DNA of 64,000 nt from Neobacillus endophyticus (GCF_013248975.1 NZ_JABRWH010000001.1:930001-994000), one strand, 5' to 3'. Shown: positions 38,495 to 49,660, numbered from the stretch's first letter. The notes: a model not told the origin generated them from the sequence alone. Numbers and translations: made by a program.

Positions 38495-38495
38495 A

Positions 38496-38522
38496 AAAAG
38501 CACCGTGGATGCGGTGCCCTTC
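38496..38522. terminator. Hairpin terminator between the membrane protein gene and bglH
   Basis: GCACC-gtggatgc-GGTGC; on the minus strand followed by TTTTTCT, so it ends the bgl operon. Confidence 0.7.
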
Positions 38523-38527
38523 CCCCT

Positions 38528-39976
<1,449 letters not shown>

Positions 39977-39987
39977 CTATGTAGAGT

Positions 39988-40080
39988 CAGAAGGGAAAGC
40001 TGGTCTTCCCTTCTGACTTATGTTTTTTTCTATCTAATTAATTATGGCCGGATCAGCTGTTTTTACGTCAGCTGATCCGG
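39988..40080. other. Two strong hairpins between bglP and bglH
   Basis: GTCAGAAGGGAA...TTCCCTTCTGAC (39988-40018) and a perfect 12-bp stem CCGGATCAGCTG...CAGCTGATCCGG (40048-40080). Neither has a good T-tract on the minus strand, so they look more like mRNA processing or stability hairpins than full terminators. Confidence 0.6.
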
Positions 40081-40131
40081 GTTTAGATAAGTGAGCTTTA
40101 CTGTCGGCTAACCACAAATACTGCCGCTATT

Positions 40132-42069
<1,938 letters not shown>

Positions 42070-42167
42070 TTAGAGACCCTTCTTTCTTTTTTTATTTTTA
42101 TGCGCTAGTAAATTTGGCTGTTTGATTTCCGCTCCAATCAATCATGAGCTTTCATAACTTATTAAAT

Positions 42168-42232
42168 AAAAAACCTGAACATAATCCGAACACACGTAAA
42201 TACAGCTGCGTCTTTCAGATTTGTTCAGGTTA
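42168..42232 (-). terminator. Third, leader-proximal terminator before bglP
   Basis: Reading minus: AACCTGAACA-AATCTGAA...TTCGGATTA-TGTTCAGGTT then TTTTTATTT, an 18-bp stem that starts right after the leader-peptide stop and overlaps the RAT-like sequence. Confidence 0.85.
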
Positions 42233-42252
42233 TGCCCTAAAAGGTAACATTC
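42228..42252 (-). promoter_or_regulatory. Degenerate RAT-like antiterminator sequence
   Basis: Reading minus GGAATGTTACC-tttta-GGGCATAACC: keeps GG..TGTTAC and GCA.AACC of the LicT RAT but loses the CTG/CAG middle stem and the GGCAAA. It overlaps the following terminator stem, as the true RATs do. Confidence 0.5.
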
Positions 42253-42280
42253 CTTCCCATTGGTATTCAGTTATCGTCAC
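42230..42280 (-). CDS. Possible leader peptide (16 codons) between two attenuators of bglP
   Basis: GTG at 42280, after AGGAGGTGG (11-13 bases upstream, longish), encodes MTITEYQWEGMLPFRA and stops at TAA 42232-42230, inside the RAT-like sequence. A ribosome on this leader would cover the RAT-like stem and leave or block the terminator. The strong Shine-Dalgarno in the middle of an untranslated leader otherwise has no purpose. It may be chance. Confidence 0.4.
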   Translation of the reverse strand: MTITEYQWEGMLPFRA

Positions 42281-42303
42281 GGTGCTAAAACCACCTCCTA
42301 AAA

Positions 42304-42356
42304 ATAAAAAACCTAAATTGCACGTCAAACTAGATGACGGTACAATTTAGGTTTTG
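42304..42356 (-). terminator. LicT-controlled terminator before bglP
   Basis: Reading minus: AAAACCTAAATTG...CAATTTAGGTTTT then TTTATTTTT; its 5' arm overlaps the RAT at 42350-42378. Confidence 0.92.
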
Positions 42357-42378
42357 CCTGCATAATCAGTAACAATCC
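42350..42378 (-). promoter_or_regulatory. LicT RAT antiterminator upstream of bglP
   Basis: Reading minus GGATTGTTACTG-attat-GCAGGCAAAACC, the canonical RAT. Dephosphorylated PRD1/phosphorylated PRD2 LicT should stabilise it and prevent the overlapping terminator. Confidence 0.95.
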
Positions 42379-42408
42379 TAATAATTTAAATATTCAAATT
42401 ATATAAAT

Positions 42409-42446
42409 ATAATAGCATTCGCTTTCAAATTTTGTCAACGCTTTCT
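42409..42446 (-). promoter_or_regulatory. bglP promoter with overlapping cre site
   Basis: Reading minus: TTGACA (42438-42433), 18 bases, TATTAT (42414-42409). AGAAAGCGTTGACA (42446-42433) matches the cre consensus at 13 of 14 positions and covers the -35, giving CcpA repression in addition to antitermination. Confidence 0.75.
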
Positions 42447-42457
42447 TTAGGAAATAT

Positions 42458-43306
42458 TCACTTCACTTTATAACGATTTGTGACACGATGAATATGTACT
42501 GTTAAATAAATTTCTTCGTCTTTCGTGAGGCTCCAGTTAAAATAATTTTCCAAATAAGTGGCAATTTTTTTTGTACAGTCATGGGCATCGGGATATTTCA
42601 GCTTAATTTGGTCATAGAAGAAATGGTCCACTGTCTCGTCCAATTTTTCCTTCCGAATAAAACGGACTGCAAAAAAGCGAAGGTGGGTTAAAAACCGTTC
42701 GTAATTGACCGATGTCTCGTCCAATTCCATTTTAAAATGGTATTTAACGATGTTCAGAATCGTGTTGACCATCTCTGTGATCTGAATCGCTGCTGCCATG
42801 TTCTCGCCAGATAGCTGACTATTGACTAAATGCAAGGCAATGGATGCTGCCTCGTCATCTCCAAGCTTGATCCCTGTTTCATTTTCGATAATTTCTAAAG
42901 CTCTTAAGGCAATTTGAAACTCCTGCTTGTAGTATTTCCGGATTTCCCATTGGAGGGGATTTTTTAAATGTATGCCCTGTTTATACCTGCTGATCGCAAA
43001 GCTGATGTGGTCGGTTAATGCAACATAGAGATATTCATCTAATTTATAGGGAAGGTGGAATTGTGCGTAGTCTAAAATTTTGGCAGAAATATTCAAGTAC
43101 AGTTCAGAAGTATCCCTTAATAATTTTGCCAGCTTTTCCGAAATTCCATGAGTCTCCAGCACAAAGGTCTTCTCGATTTTGGCTGGATTGATGGCCTCTC
43201 CTACTTTTTTCTGAAAAGCAAGGCCTCTCCCCATCACGACGATTTCCTGATGCATTTCATTATTCGATACCACGACATTATTGTTTAATATCTTTTTGAT
43301 TTCCAT
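42458..43306 (-). CDS. licT: BglG/LicT-family transcriptional antiterminator
   Basis: RNA-binding regulator of 282 aa. The co-antiterminator domain (about 1-57; EIKKILNNNVVVSNNEMHQE, VVMGRGLAFQKKVGE) binds RAT RNA. PRD1 (about 65-170) and PRD2 (about 171-282) carry the regulatory histidines (ALTDHISFA; ASIALHLVN; HLRFFAVRF; LTVHIHRV) phosphorylated by BglP and HPr. The ATG at 43306 follows AAGGACGAG; the GTG at 43312 is less likely. It precedes bglP and has its own RAT and terminator in its leader, so it should be autoregulated. Confidence 0.95.
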   Translation of the reverse strand: MEIKKILNNNVVVSNNEMHQEIVVMGRGLAFQKKVGEAINPAKIEKTFVLETHGISEKLAKLLRDTSELYLNISAKILDYAQFHLPYKLDEYLYVALTDHISFAISRYKQGIHLKNPLQWEIRKYYKQEFQIALRALEIIENETGIKLGDDEAASIALHLVNSQLSGENMAAAIQITEMVNTILNIVKYHFKMELDETSVNYERFLTHLRFFAVRFIRKEKLDETVDHFFYDQIKLKYPDAHDCTKKIATYLENYFNWSLTKDEEIYLTVHIHRVTNRYKVK

Positions 43307-43355
43307 TACCACTCGTCCTTGATTGCAGTATTTTGTAAATCAACGATCCCCTAAA

Positions 43356-43418
43356 TAAAAAAACCCAAATTTGCACATTCAAATACCCTTTATGGTATTC
43401 TACACAAATTTAGGTTTT
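43356..43418 (-). terminator. LicT-controlled terminator before licT
   Basis: Reading minus: AAACCTAAATTTGTG...GCAAATTTGGGTTT then T-run, overlapping the RAT at 43413-43440. Confidence 0.9.
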
Positions 43419-43440
43419 GCCTGCCTCACAGTAACAATCC
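43413..43440 (-). promoter_or_regulatory. LicT RAT antiterminator upstream of licT
   Basis: Reading minus GGATTGTTACTG-tgag-GCAGGCAAAACC, a canonical RAT, implying licT autoregulation. Confidence 0.95.
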
Positions 43441-43465
43441 TATAAATTGTTCTTTAATTATTAAA

Positions 43466-43503
43466 ATATTAACATAGTTAAAAAAACGGTGCAAGCACTT
43501 TCA
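43466..43503 (-). promoter_or_regulatory. licT promoter with cre-like site
   Basis: Reading minus: TTGCAC (43494-43489), 17 bases, TAATAT (43471-43466). TGAAAGTGCTTGCA (43503-43490) matches cre at 12 of 14 positions and overlaps the -35. Confidence 0.65.
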
Positions 43504-43556
43504 TAGGGAGATGGTACTACTGATTTGTGACAAAATACGTTCACCCGACCATACCC

Positions 43557-44144
43557 TTAGCGCCTAACGTTTTGGAAGTAACGATTAACCTTTTGCAGTT
43601 TTTTCGCTTGCTTACCATTCGGCTTTTCCATATTGCCAAATTCGAAAAACTTCACTTTTTTAATTCCGACATAACTGAAAAGAGCTTTTTTCATCAATAC
43701 TTTATGGGCATCATGGAGCCAAAAAAGAGGATAATTTGCCGGTCCTTTCATGGTGGAGATACAAACGACAGATTTTCCTTTTAACAGGCCTTCGGGCATA
43801 AGCCCCTTCCCATCCCTGTAGGCAAAGTTTGCTGCAAATAATTGATCAATATAGCCGAGCAGCATGGCAGGAGGCCTTCCCCAAAATATAGGATAGATAA
43901 AGACAAGCTGATCCGCCCAGGTCAGCTGCTGTCTATATTTCTCAAGATCCGGATCACGATACATATCACGTCTTCGCTTTTGTTCATTGAACACTAATAT
44001 TGGATTAAATCCTTCTTCATATAAATCTAAAATCTGTAATTCTGTTATGTTAGGATTTTCATTACTTCCTTTGATCACTTCTTGTAAAAAGGCATAACAT
44101 AAACTACTGTGATTCGGATGTGTGTATATCACCAGTGTCTTCAT
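43557..44144 (-). CDS. NAD(P)H:quinone reductase-like flavodoxin-fold protein
   Basis: 195 aa, cytosolic, flavin-dependent two-electron reduction of quinones or similar electrophiles. The N-terminal MKTLVIYTHPNHSSLCYAFL is the flavodoxin_2 phosphate loop. ADQLVFIYPIFWGRPPAMLLGYIDQLF is the conserved flavin/quinone-site segment of the KefF/NQO family. Start ATG at 44144; GGGGTG upstream. It is divergent from a MarR regulator with operator-like palindromes between them, a common arrangement for redox- or quinone-sensing MarR proteins. Confidence 0.87.
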   Translation of the reverse strand: MKTLVIYTHPNHSSLCYAFLQEVIKGSNENPNITELQILDLYEEGFNPILVFNEQKRRRDMYRDPDLEKYRQQLTWADQLVFIYPIFWGRPPAMLLGYIDQLFAANFAYRDGKGLMPEGLLKGKSVVCISTMKGPANYPLFWLHDAHKVLMKKALFSYVGIKKVKFFEFGNMEKPNGKQAKKLQKVNRYFQNVRR

Positions 44145-44158
44145 AACGCACCCCTTTA

Positions 44159-44216
44159 CTTATCATTTGATAACAAAATCATAGCACTCTTACATTTTAG
44201 TTGTCAAATGATAATT
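44159..44216. promoter_or_regulatory. Candidate MarR operators between quinone reductase and marR genes
   Basis: TTATCATTTGATAACAA (44159-44175) and its inverted relative TTGTCAAATGATAA (44201-44214) flank the likely promoters of both divergent genes; further TGATAAT repeats follow to about 44240. Confidence 0.6.
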
Positions 44217-44263
44217 GTTTTTTGATAATTATTTTGTTATGTTGTCTATAAAGAGGTGATTTT

Positions 44264-44692
44264 ATGGACAAAGAAGTTCTTTTTCAAAAATGTGTGTCAT
44301 TCATAACCTCCGTTCATCAAGCGGCAAATGATTTTTCCCAAAACGTCAAAGCGGATTCCATTACATCCGTTCAATATAAAATTCTTGAATACATCTATGT
44401 AAGTACGCCTGTCACGTTAAGCGAAATTAGTGAATGCCTGCATATCTCCATGCCGAATACCAGCAGAGAATTAAAAAAATTAAGTGAGAAAAATTTAATT
44501 GAAAAGGTCATCGATACCGAAGATCGCAGGAAACAATATATTCGTCTCTCTAAGGATGGGGAAATGATGATGTACGAAGCGTTTAAGACAATAGAGGCAC
44601 ATTTTCTCCAGCGTCTCCAACATGCTTCAAACGAGGAGTTAGCGGAAATAGACCATGCTTTGGATGTCCTGCAATCCAAATTGTTCTATTAA
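44264..44692 (+). CDS. MarR-family transcriptional regulator
   Basis: 142-aa winged-helix repressor. The recognition region is PVTLSEISECLHISMPNTSRELKKL (about 45-72) and the wing is EKVIDTEDRRKQYIRLSKDG, with the DxR motif DTEDRR typical of MarR. A helical dimerisation region lies on both sides. GAGGTGA precedes the ATG. Divergent from the flavodoxin-fold quinone reductase gene, which it most likely represses, and followed by a strong terminator. The single Cys near residue 11 (KCVSF) could be redox-sensing, but this is speculation. Confidence 0.9.
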   Translation: MDKEVLFQKCVSFITSVHQAANDFSQNVKADSITSVQYKILEYIYVSTPVTLSEISECLHISMPNTSRELKKLSEKNLIEKVIDTEDRRKQYIRLSKDGEMMMYEAFKTIEAHFLQRLQHASNEELAEIDHALDVLQSKLFY

Positions 44693-44696
44693 ATAC

Positions 44697-44738
44697 TACA
44701 AAAAAAGGGTGCAGAACCAAAGCTGCACCCTTTTTTAT
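44697..44738. terminator. Terminator of marR
   Basis: AAAAAAGGGTGCAG-aaccaaag-CTGCACCCTTTTTT, perfect and usable in both directions. Confidence 0.93.
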
Positions 44739-44740
44739 AT

Positions 44741-44753
44741 GGTGTCAGGCACC
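44741..44753 (+). repeat. GGTGTCAGGCACC-family element, short form
   Basis: GGTGTCAGGCACC between the marR terminator and the end of the convergent YxcD-like gene. Confidence 0.8.
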
Positions 44754-44758
44754 ACGAC

Positions 44759-45052
44759 CTATCTGACCAATACAGAAGCGGTAATCCCCACATTTTCGGT
44801 ATATCGCAAATCCACTGCAAGACGGTCTGGGTCGAAGTTATGATAATCCCGTAAGTATACGGCTACGGCATCGATTAAGTCCTGCTCATTTAGATTTCTA
44901 AATCTGCCGCGAACATCAGCCGTTGCGGAAAAGCCGAATGACGGATTAAATGCTAAATCAACGTCAATGCTTTCCGGATTTGTATATTCTTTTGCAGCTG
45001 CATACACACAAACGCTGTCGATCAGATCTTGCTCACTCAATAGCAATTCCAT
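44759..45052 (-). CDS. DUF2653/YxcD-like protein
   Basis: 97 aa, soluble, made of two similar halves: LLSEQDLIDSVCVYAAAKEY / NLNEQDLIDAVAVYLRDYHN, each followed by a beta-rich part (IDVDLAFNPSFGFSATADV / LAVDLRYTENVGITASVLV). This duplicated EQDLIDAV layout is that of the YxcD family of unknown function. GGAGG precedes the ATG at 45052. It lies 12 bases after the Ser/His-rich membrane protein gene, so the two are co-transcribed, recalling yxcE-yxcD in B. subtilis. Confidence 0.78.
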   Translation of the reverse strand: MELLLSEQDLIDSVCVYAAAKEYTNPESIDVDLAFNPSFGFSATADVRGRFRNLNEQDLIDAVAVYLRDYHNFDPDRLAVDLRYTENVGITASVLVR

Positions 45053-45064
45053 TGTCCAATCCTC

Positions 45065-45481
45065 CTAATATCGTCTCCTAAAGAAAATCCCTTTAATCAC
45101 TTTATAAATAATGTAAAGAATTAAGAGATCCACAAGAAAACCAAAGAACGAAAATCCATACGAATGGCCGTAGTAATGACCGCCGAATGGATGAAACATA
45201 CTGCCTACAAATGTTCCTGCCCCAAATGCTGCCGCATGACTCCAAAAGCTGCTGCGTTTTGACGGTTGCGTATTTGTATATGATGACGATCTCGAAACAT
45301 TGCTCGATGCCGATTTATATCCAGAGTGATACGTACTTCCTGTTGAATGTGAACTATAAGAAGAAGTTCGGGTAGAGCTATGGCTGAATGAACTATGCCC
45401 CCCGCTGAACCCCTTTGCCTCCGCCATGCCTGGAATCACAAGGGAAAAAAGTAAAGCAAAAGCAATCAATAATTTTTTCAT
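45065..45481 (-). CDS. Ser/His/Gly-rich exported or membrane protein
   Basis: 138 aa. A signal peptide (1-22, LLIAFALLFSLVIPGMAEAKG) is followed by a Ser/His/Tyr/Gly-rich region (about 23-80) and a C-terminal hydrophobic helix (about 108-128; FFGFLVDLLILYIIYKVIKGIF) with a basic end FFRRRY. This suggests an outer-face, membrane-tethered protein, as in the TPM/YgcG-like C-termini. AGGAG lies 7 bases before the ATG. First gene of the pair with the YxcD-like gene. Function unknown. Confidence 0.75.
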   Translation of the reverse strand: MKKLLIAFALLFSLVIPGMAEAKGFSGGHSSFSHSSTRTSSYSSHSTGSTYHSGYKSASSNVSRSSSYTNTQPSKRSSFWSHAAAFGAGTFVGSMFHPFGGHYYGHSYGFSFFGFLVDLLILYIIYKVIKGIFFRRRY

Positions 45482-45885
45482 CTATCATTCTCCTAAATAA
45501 AAATATTCATAACCATCTACTACTTACGGAATTCCACAAAAAAGGATTCAAAAAATCTCACAAAAAAACTGTCTGCAAATGCGGCATTGATAAGTATTAT
45601 ATCTACGGGTCTTGAAAATCACAAGAAAAAATTTTCTCCATTTACACTGTTTTTTCCCTGTCCTCCTTTTCCATGAACCCTTGATGAAAAGCAACTACCA
45701 AAGCATGTTTCCCTCCATAGAATATGAAATTCCGAGAACGTTTGTTAAGACGTTTTATCTACTATAAGCATTTTACAATACCATTTTAGTAAAAAAAATA
45801 GCCCCAAGAAGGAAAACTGCTCAGACTTAAGACTGATTTTTTTCTGAAACACAATCATTCAGGCATGACTCCCCCCTTACTTAAC
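45482..45885. other. Intergenic region without a recognised gene
   Basis: About 400 bases. It must hold the promoter of the Ser/His-rich protein gene. A weak hairpin with a T-run lies near 45822-45845. Nothing else is recognised. Confidence 0.45.
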
Positions 45886-45924
45886 AAAAACCCTCTTCTA
45901 TAAAAATAGAAAAGGGCCTTTATC
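45886..45924 (-). terminator. Terminator of the PAS-GGDEF gene
   Basis: Reading minus: CCCTTTTCTAT-tttt-ATAGAAGAGGG then TTTTTGTT. Confidence 0.85.
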
Positions 45925-45930
45925 AAATGC

Positions 45931-48084
45931 CTAAACATATTTATGGTACGTATTTCTTCCCTGTTCCTTTGCATGATACAATGCCAGGTCGGCCCGCTTA
46001 ATCAATTGCTGTGATGCTGTTCCGTTTTCCGGATAAATCGCAATCCCAATGCTGGAGGTAGTATGAAGAGTTTGTCCTTCGACATTCCATGGTTCCCGCA
46101 ATATATCTAATATCTTTTCTGCAGCAGCTACCGCATCCTGCTCTGTACTAATCTCAGGCAGAAGAATAATAAATTCATCTCCTCCCAGCCTTGCAATGAC
46201 ATCACTTTCACGCAGGACGCTTTGCAATCTTTGAGCAAACTGCATTAAAAGCACGTCCCCTACATCATGGCCGAAGGTATCATTCACCCATTTAAAATTA
46301 TCTAAATCCAAAAATAACACAGCCAGCATTCGCCCATAGCGTTCGGCCTCTTTGATGGAACGCTCCAACAAATGTGAGAAAGATCGCCGGTTTGGAAGAC
46401 CTGTCAACGGATCGCAAAAAGCTAAATTTTTCAATCTCTCCTCGTATTCCTTGCGATCCATTATATTTCTGCTAGTTAGGACAATTTGCTTCAAATGCCC
46501 CTCTTCGTCCGTCACCAATGTTCCATGGGATTCCACCCAAATCCAATGCCCGGCCTTATGCTGCCTTCGTACCTCTACCCGAAAGTTCTCATGCTCTTTT
46601 ATCGCTAGTGCCAGTTTTGTTTGAAAAGGCTCCACATCATCCGGATGGATTCCGGCTGCAATATGTCTGCCGACAAATTCTTCAGGGGCATAGCCTAGAA
46701 TCGTTTTATGGGAAGGAGAAGCATAAATAGCCAGACCATTCTCGTCAATCAATCGAATCATGTCCTGAGAATATTCCGTGATCAATCGGTACTTTTCCTC
46801 ACTTGCTTTTAACGCTTGTTCCGCCAAATAGCGGTCTGTCATATCACGCGAAATAGCTAATAACTCTTTTATCTCCCCGTTTTTATCAAAAATCGGCAAA
46901 ATATCGGTTTCAAAGAACAGATATTGGCCCGTCGTAATATTTCTTTTCCGCAGCACGACCTTTTTCGGGGTCTTATCCTCTTTGACAAGGTCTACTGTGT
47001 TCTTTAAGCTCCCAATATCATCGGGGTGAACAAGATAATAAGAATATTGCCCCACATACTCTTCCGGACTGATGTCAAGAACAGCTTTATAAGAAAGAGA
47101 GGCATATTTAATTCTTCGATCCTCTCCTGCTACCACAATCAAATCCCGCATATTTTCAGCAATGAGGCGGTATTTATACTCGCTCTCTTTTAAAGCCTTC
47201 TCCACATGTTTTCTGAGAGAAATATCGTATGCTATTACGAGGACAGAGGTTTGGTCCCCATAAGGCAAAGAAATCCCTGTAACTTCAACATCAATGATCT
47301 CGCCATCCAAGCGCACGGCCTTTTCTTCCATAGGGGCCCCAAATGCTTCCGGTTGTTTCAGAGTTTCCATCCGATTTTTGACCATGTCGACATAATCATC
47401 TGAGATAAAATCGATCACTGGCCGGCCAATTAACTCGCTTTGGTCCTTTGCCCCGATTAATTGAATAAACGCAGGATTCACGAATTGTATCAGTCCATTA
47501 TGATGAACCATGATCGCCGCCGGTGATAGCTCAACGAGGCGCTTGTACCGCTCTTCACTGTCCTTTAGTGCTTTTTCCGCATCCTTAAATTCCGTAATAT
47601 CTTTTATAATCCCATATAGCCCAAAAATTTCATCATTTTTGATGGTTGGAATCAATTTAATTTGAAAATCCCTGAAGGTGCCATTTTTATTAATAAAAGC
47701 AGTTTCCACAACATGTGTCTGCCCCTGTAAAACCAGTTGGATATAACCAGACATTTTCTTACGCTCTTCTGGTTCCAGCAAGGAGACAAATTCTTTTTTC
47801 AACAGTTCCTCTTTTGAGTAACCTGTTATCGTTTCTCCGGAAGGATTAACACTTAAAATCGTGCCATTTCGGTCCATCGTCACCATTCCGTCCGGATTAT
47901 GTATAAAAAGAGATTGATAGCGGCTCTTCTCCCAATTCACTTCACGGCTTGCTATTTTTTTCACAAAATAATAACCAGCCAATGAAACAAATAAAATCGC
48001 AAGGAAAGTGATGAAGATCACCATTCCCATCCTGTCGGAATTAACTGCACTTAAAAGATATATGCTATGGTCAAAGCTGTTCAT
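45931..48084 (-). CDS. Membrane-anchored diguanylate cyclase with four PAS domains
   Basis: 717 aa c-di-GMP synthase. One membrane helix (about 20-42), then four PAS/PAC units (about 52-170, 178-295, 300-420, 424-545; for example YQSLFIHNPDGMVTMDRNGT and GHWIWVESHGTLVTDEEG), then GGDEF (about 550-715; FCDPLTGLPNRRSFSHLL, LFLDLDNFKWVNDTFGHD, RLGGDEFIILLPE). The inhibitory I-site RESD is exactly five residues before GGDEF, so it is the only one of the five c-di-GMP enzymes here with product inhibition. Monocistronic with terminator. PAS ligands (haem, flavin or none) cannot be told. Confidence 0.93.
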   Translation of the reverse strand: MNSFDHSIYLLSAVNSDRMGMVIFITFLAILFVSLAGYYFVKKIASREVNWEKSRYQSLFIHNPDGMVTMDRNGTILSVNPSGETITGYSKEELLKKEFVSLLEPEERKKMSGYIQLVLQGQTHVVETAFINKNGTFRDFQIKLIPTIKNDEIFGLYGIIKDITEFKDAEKALKDSEERYKRLVELSPAAIMVHHNGLIQFVNPAFIQLIGAKDQSELIGRPVIDFISDDYVDMVKNRMETLKQPEAFGAPMEEKAVRLDGEIIDVEVTGISLPYGDQTSVLVIAYDISLRKHVEKALKESEYKYRLIAENMRDLIVVAGEDRRIKYASLSYKAVLDISPEEYVGQYSYYLVHPDDIGSLKNTVDLVKEDKTPKKVVLRKRNITTGQYLFFETDILPIFDKNGEIKELLAISRDMTDRYLAEQALKASEEKYRLITEYSQDMIRLIDENGLAIYASPSHKTILGYAPEEFVGRHIAAGIHPDDVEPFQTKLALAIKEHENFRVEVRRQHKAGHWIWVESHGTLVTDEEGHLKQIVLTSRNIMDRKEYEERLKNLAFCDPLTGLPNRRSFSHLLERSIKEAERYGRMLAVLFLDLDNFKWVNDTFGHDVGDVLLMQFAQRLQSVLRESDVIARLGGDEFIILLPEISTEQDAVAAAEKILDILREPWNVEGQTLHTTSSIGIAIYPENGTASQQLIKRADLALYHAKEQGRNTYHKYV

Positions 48085-48321
48085 ATGTTCACCTTCTTCA
48101 ATGTTTCACTCAGCTTGTCACGAAAACTCATATTGGCAGCATGTATATTCATGCTTATACATTATTGTATTTTATCAAAAAAATAAAGAATTCCATACCA
48201 TAATCCTATTAAGAATATATATTTATTTTGTTGTTTCAGCCATGGTAGTTTATGTTATCTTCAACCGTTTTAATAGATTCCTTATAACATATATTGACAA
48301 TTATTTATTGTTTCTGTAAAA

Positions 48322-48342
48322 TGAATGATAATCAGTCATTCA
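48322..48342. promoter_or_regulatory. Operator-like palindrome before the tetR gene
   Basis: TGAATGA-taatc-AGTCATTCA: inverted repeat just 21 bases upstream of the TetR start, fitting autoregulation. Confidence 0.65.
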
Positions 48343-48362
48343 AAAAGAGGCGATAAAACAAT

Positions 48363-48947
48363 ATGACACGTACTACTGACGGGAAATATAATAAAATCTT
48401 AAACTCTGCCATTGAAGTGATTTCTGAGAAAGGCTTCGAAAAAACCTCCATCTCAGATGTTGTCAAAAAAGCTGGCATTGCGCAAGGAACTTTTTATCTA
48501 TATTTTTCATCAAAAAATGCATTAATTCCTGCCATCGCAGAAAATCTTCTCACCGTAACCCTGGATCGAATCAAGGAAAAAATTCAAGGGAACCAAAGCT
48601 TTTGGGACCAACTCGCGATTATTATAGATGAAACATTCATGATCACAGATACCTATAAAGATGTCATTGTCCTCTGTTACTCAGGTCTCGCCATCGAGCA
48701 TTCAATGGAAAAATGGGAGTCCATTTACCAGCCATATTATCTCTGGCTTGAGGATATGATGGAAAAAGCGATCCAAAATAACGAAATCATCGGCGACTTT
48801 AATATAAGCTGGACTGCCCGTACAGTCATAAACGTTATTGAAAATGCTGCAGAACGCTTTTATATAAGCAATGGCCAGGAGGATTCGCTGGAAGTATCAA
48901 AGATTGAGATTTTTAATTTTATTAAAAGGTCATTAATTCGAACTTAA
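48363..48947 (+). CDS. TetR-family transcriptional regulator (YvdT-like)
   Basis: 194 aa. N-terminal helix-turn-helix (about 8-55): ILNSAIEVISEKGFEKTSIS and VVKKAGIAQGTFYLYFSSKN. The remainder is helical ligand-binding core. AGAGGCG precedes the ATG at 48363. It is followed by a terminator and then, with its own operator, a paired small multidrug resistance pump, the same order as yvdT-yvdS-yvdR in B. subtilis. It most likely represses itself and the pump until a cationic drug or similar compound is bound. Confidence 0.88.
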   Translation: MTRTTDGKYNKILNSAIEVISEKGFEKTSISDVVKKAGIAQGTFYLYFSSKNALIPAIAENLLTVTLDRIKEKIQGNQSFWDQLAIIIDETFMITDTYKDVIVLCYSGLAIEHSMEKWESIYQPYYLWLEDMMEKAIQNNEIIGDFNISWTARTVINVIENAAERFYISNGQEDSLEVSKIEIFNFIKRSLIRT

Positions 48948-48974
48948 ACAAAAAGCATGACACATGCTTTTTAT
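48948..48974 (+). terminator. Terminator of tetR
   Basis: AAAAAGCATG-aca-CATGCTTTTT, perfect stem. Confidence 0.85.
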
Positions 48975-48986
48975 TCGATCTAAAAA

Positions 48987-49003
48987 TGACTGACATTCAT
49001 TCA
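48987..49003. promoter_or_regulatory. Second TetR operator-like palindrome before the SMR genes
   Basis: TGACTGA-cat-TCATTCA, related to the site at 48322-48342; 20 bases before the first pump gene. Confidence 0.6.
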
Positions 49004-49022
49004 ATATAGGAGAGGGTAAAAA

Positions 49023-49346
49023 ATGAATTGGTTATTAGTGTTTGTTGCTGGAATATTGGAGGTCGTATGGGCTTCCTATCTAAAGTATGCAGACACAGTT
49101 TGGGACTGGGTAATTACCATCCTCTTAATTGTCATCAGTTTTATGCTGCTCATTCGTTCATATAGAAAAATTCCTGTCGCCGCCGCCTATACGGTTTTCG
49201 TAGGAATCGGAACAGTTGGCACGTATATAGCCGGAATATTTTTAGGAGAACACTTTTCTTCTGGACAATTGCTTTTTTTAACAATTTTATTAGCCGGAAT
49301 TATTGGGATGAAATCATCTACTAAAAAAGAAAAAGGTGAGCAATAA
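49023..49346 (+). CDS. Small multidrug resistance (SMR) family transporter, subunit 1
   Basis: 107 aa, four membrane helices (about 3-20, 28-48, 57-78, 84-102). The essential helix-1 Glu is in GILEVVWASYLKYA, and helix 3 carries AAAYTVFVGIGTVGTY. Paired SMR proteins form an antiparallel heterodimer exporting cationic compounds by proton exchange. AGGAGAGGG lies just before the ATG. The last base of its stop is the first base of the next start (TAATG), so the two subunits are co-translated, as in YvdS/YvdR and YkkC/YkkD. Confidence 0.9.
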   Translation: MNWLLVFVAGILEVVWASYLKYADTVWDWVITILLIVISFMLLIRSYRKIPVAAAYTVFVGIGTVGTYIAGIFLGEHFSSGQLLFLTILLAGIIGMKSSTKKEKGEQ

Positions 49347-49660
49347 TGGTTTGGATTTTATTATTTTTAGCCGGGATCGAGGAAGTCATTGCGACCATTG
49401 CCATGAAATATATGGATGGTTCAAGGAAAATATGGGCCGTTACGATTATGATTTCGGGGTTCATATTTTCATTTTACTGCTTGTCAAGGGCAATGCAAAT
49501 CATACCTGCAGGGGTAGCCTATGCTGTATGGACAGGTGTTGGCAGTATCGGCATCACATTGGTCGGGATATTTTGGTTCAATGAACGATTCCGGTTGCCC
49601 CAGTTAATCTCACTCGCACTTATTTTAATTGGCGTGATCGGGTTGAGGGTGACAGCGTAG
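49346..49660 (+). CDS. Small multidrug resistance (SMR) family transporter, subunit 2
   Basis: 104 aa, four membrane helices. Helix-1 Glu in FLAGIEEVIATIAMKYMDG; helix 3 has IIPAGVAYAVWTGVGSIGIT, the typical SMR signature including the Trp. The partner above has F-V in place of W-T at that point, so the pair is asymmetric, as expected for obligate heterodimers. Substrate could be quaternary ammonium compounds or guanidinium; no guanidine riboswitch is seen upstream, and TetR control points to a drug-type substrate. Confidence 0.9.
   Translation: MVWILLFLAGIEEVIATIAMKYMDGSRKIWAVTIMISGFIFSFYCLSRAMQIIPAGVAYAVWTGVGSIGITLVGIFWFNERFRLPQLISLALILIGVIGLRVTA

Noticed and set aside
48960..49022. Guanidine riboswitch before the SMR pair
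   Set aside because: The spacer is too short, lacks the conserved motifs, and holds a TetR-type operator instead.
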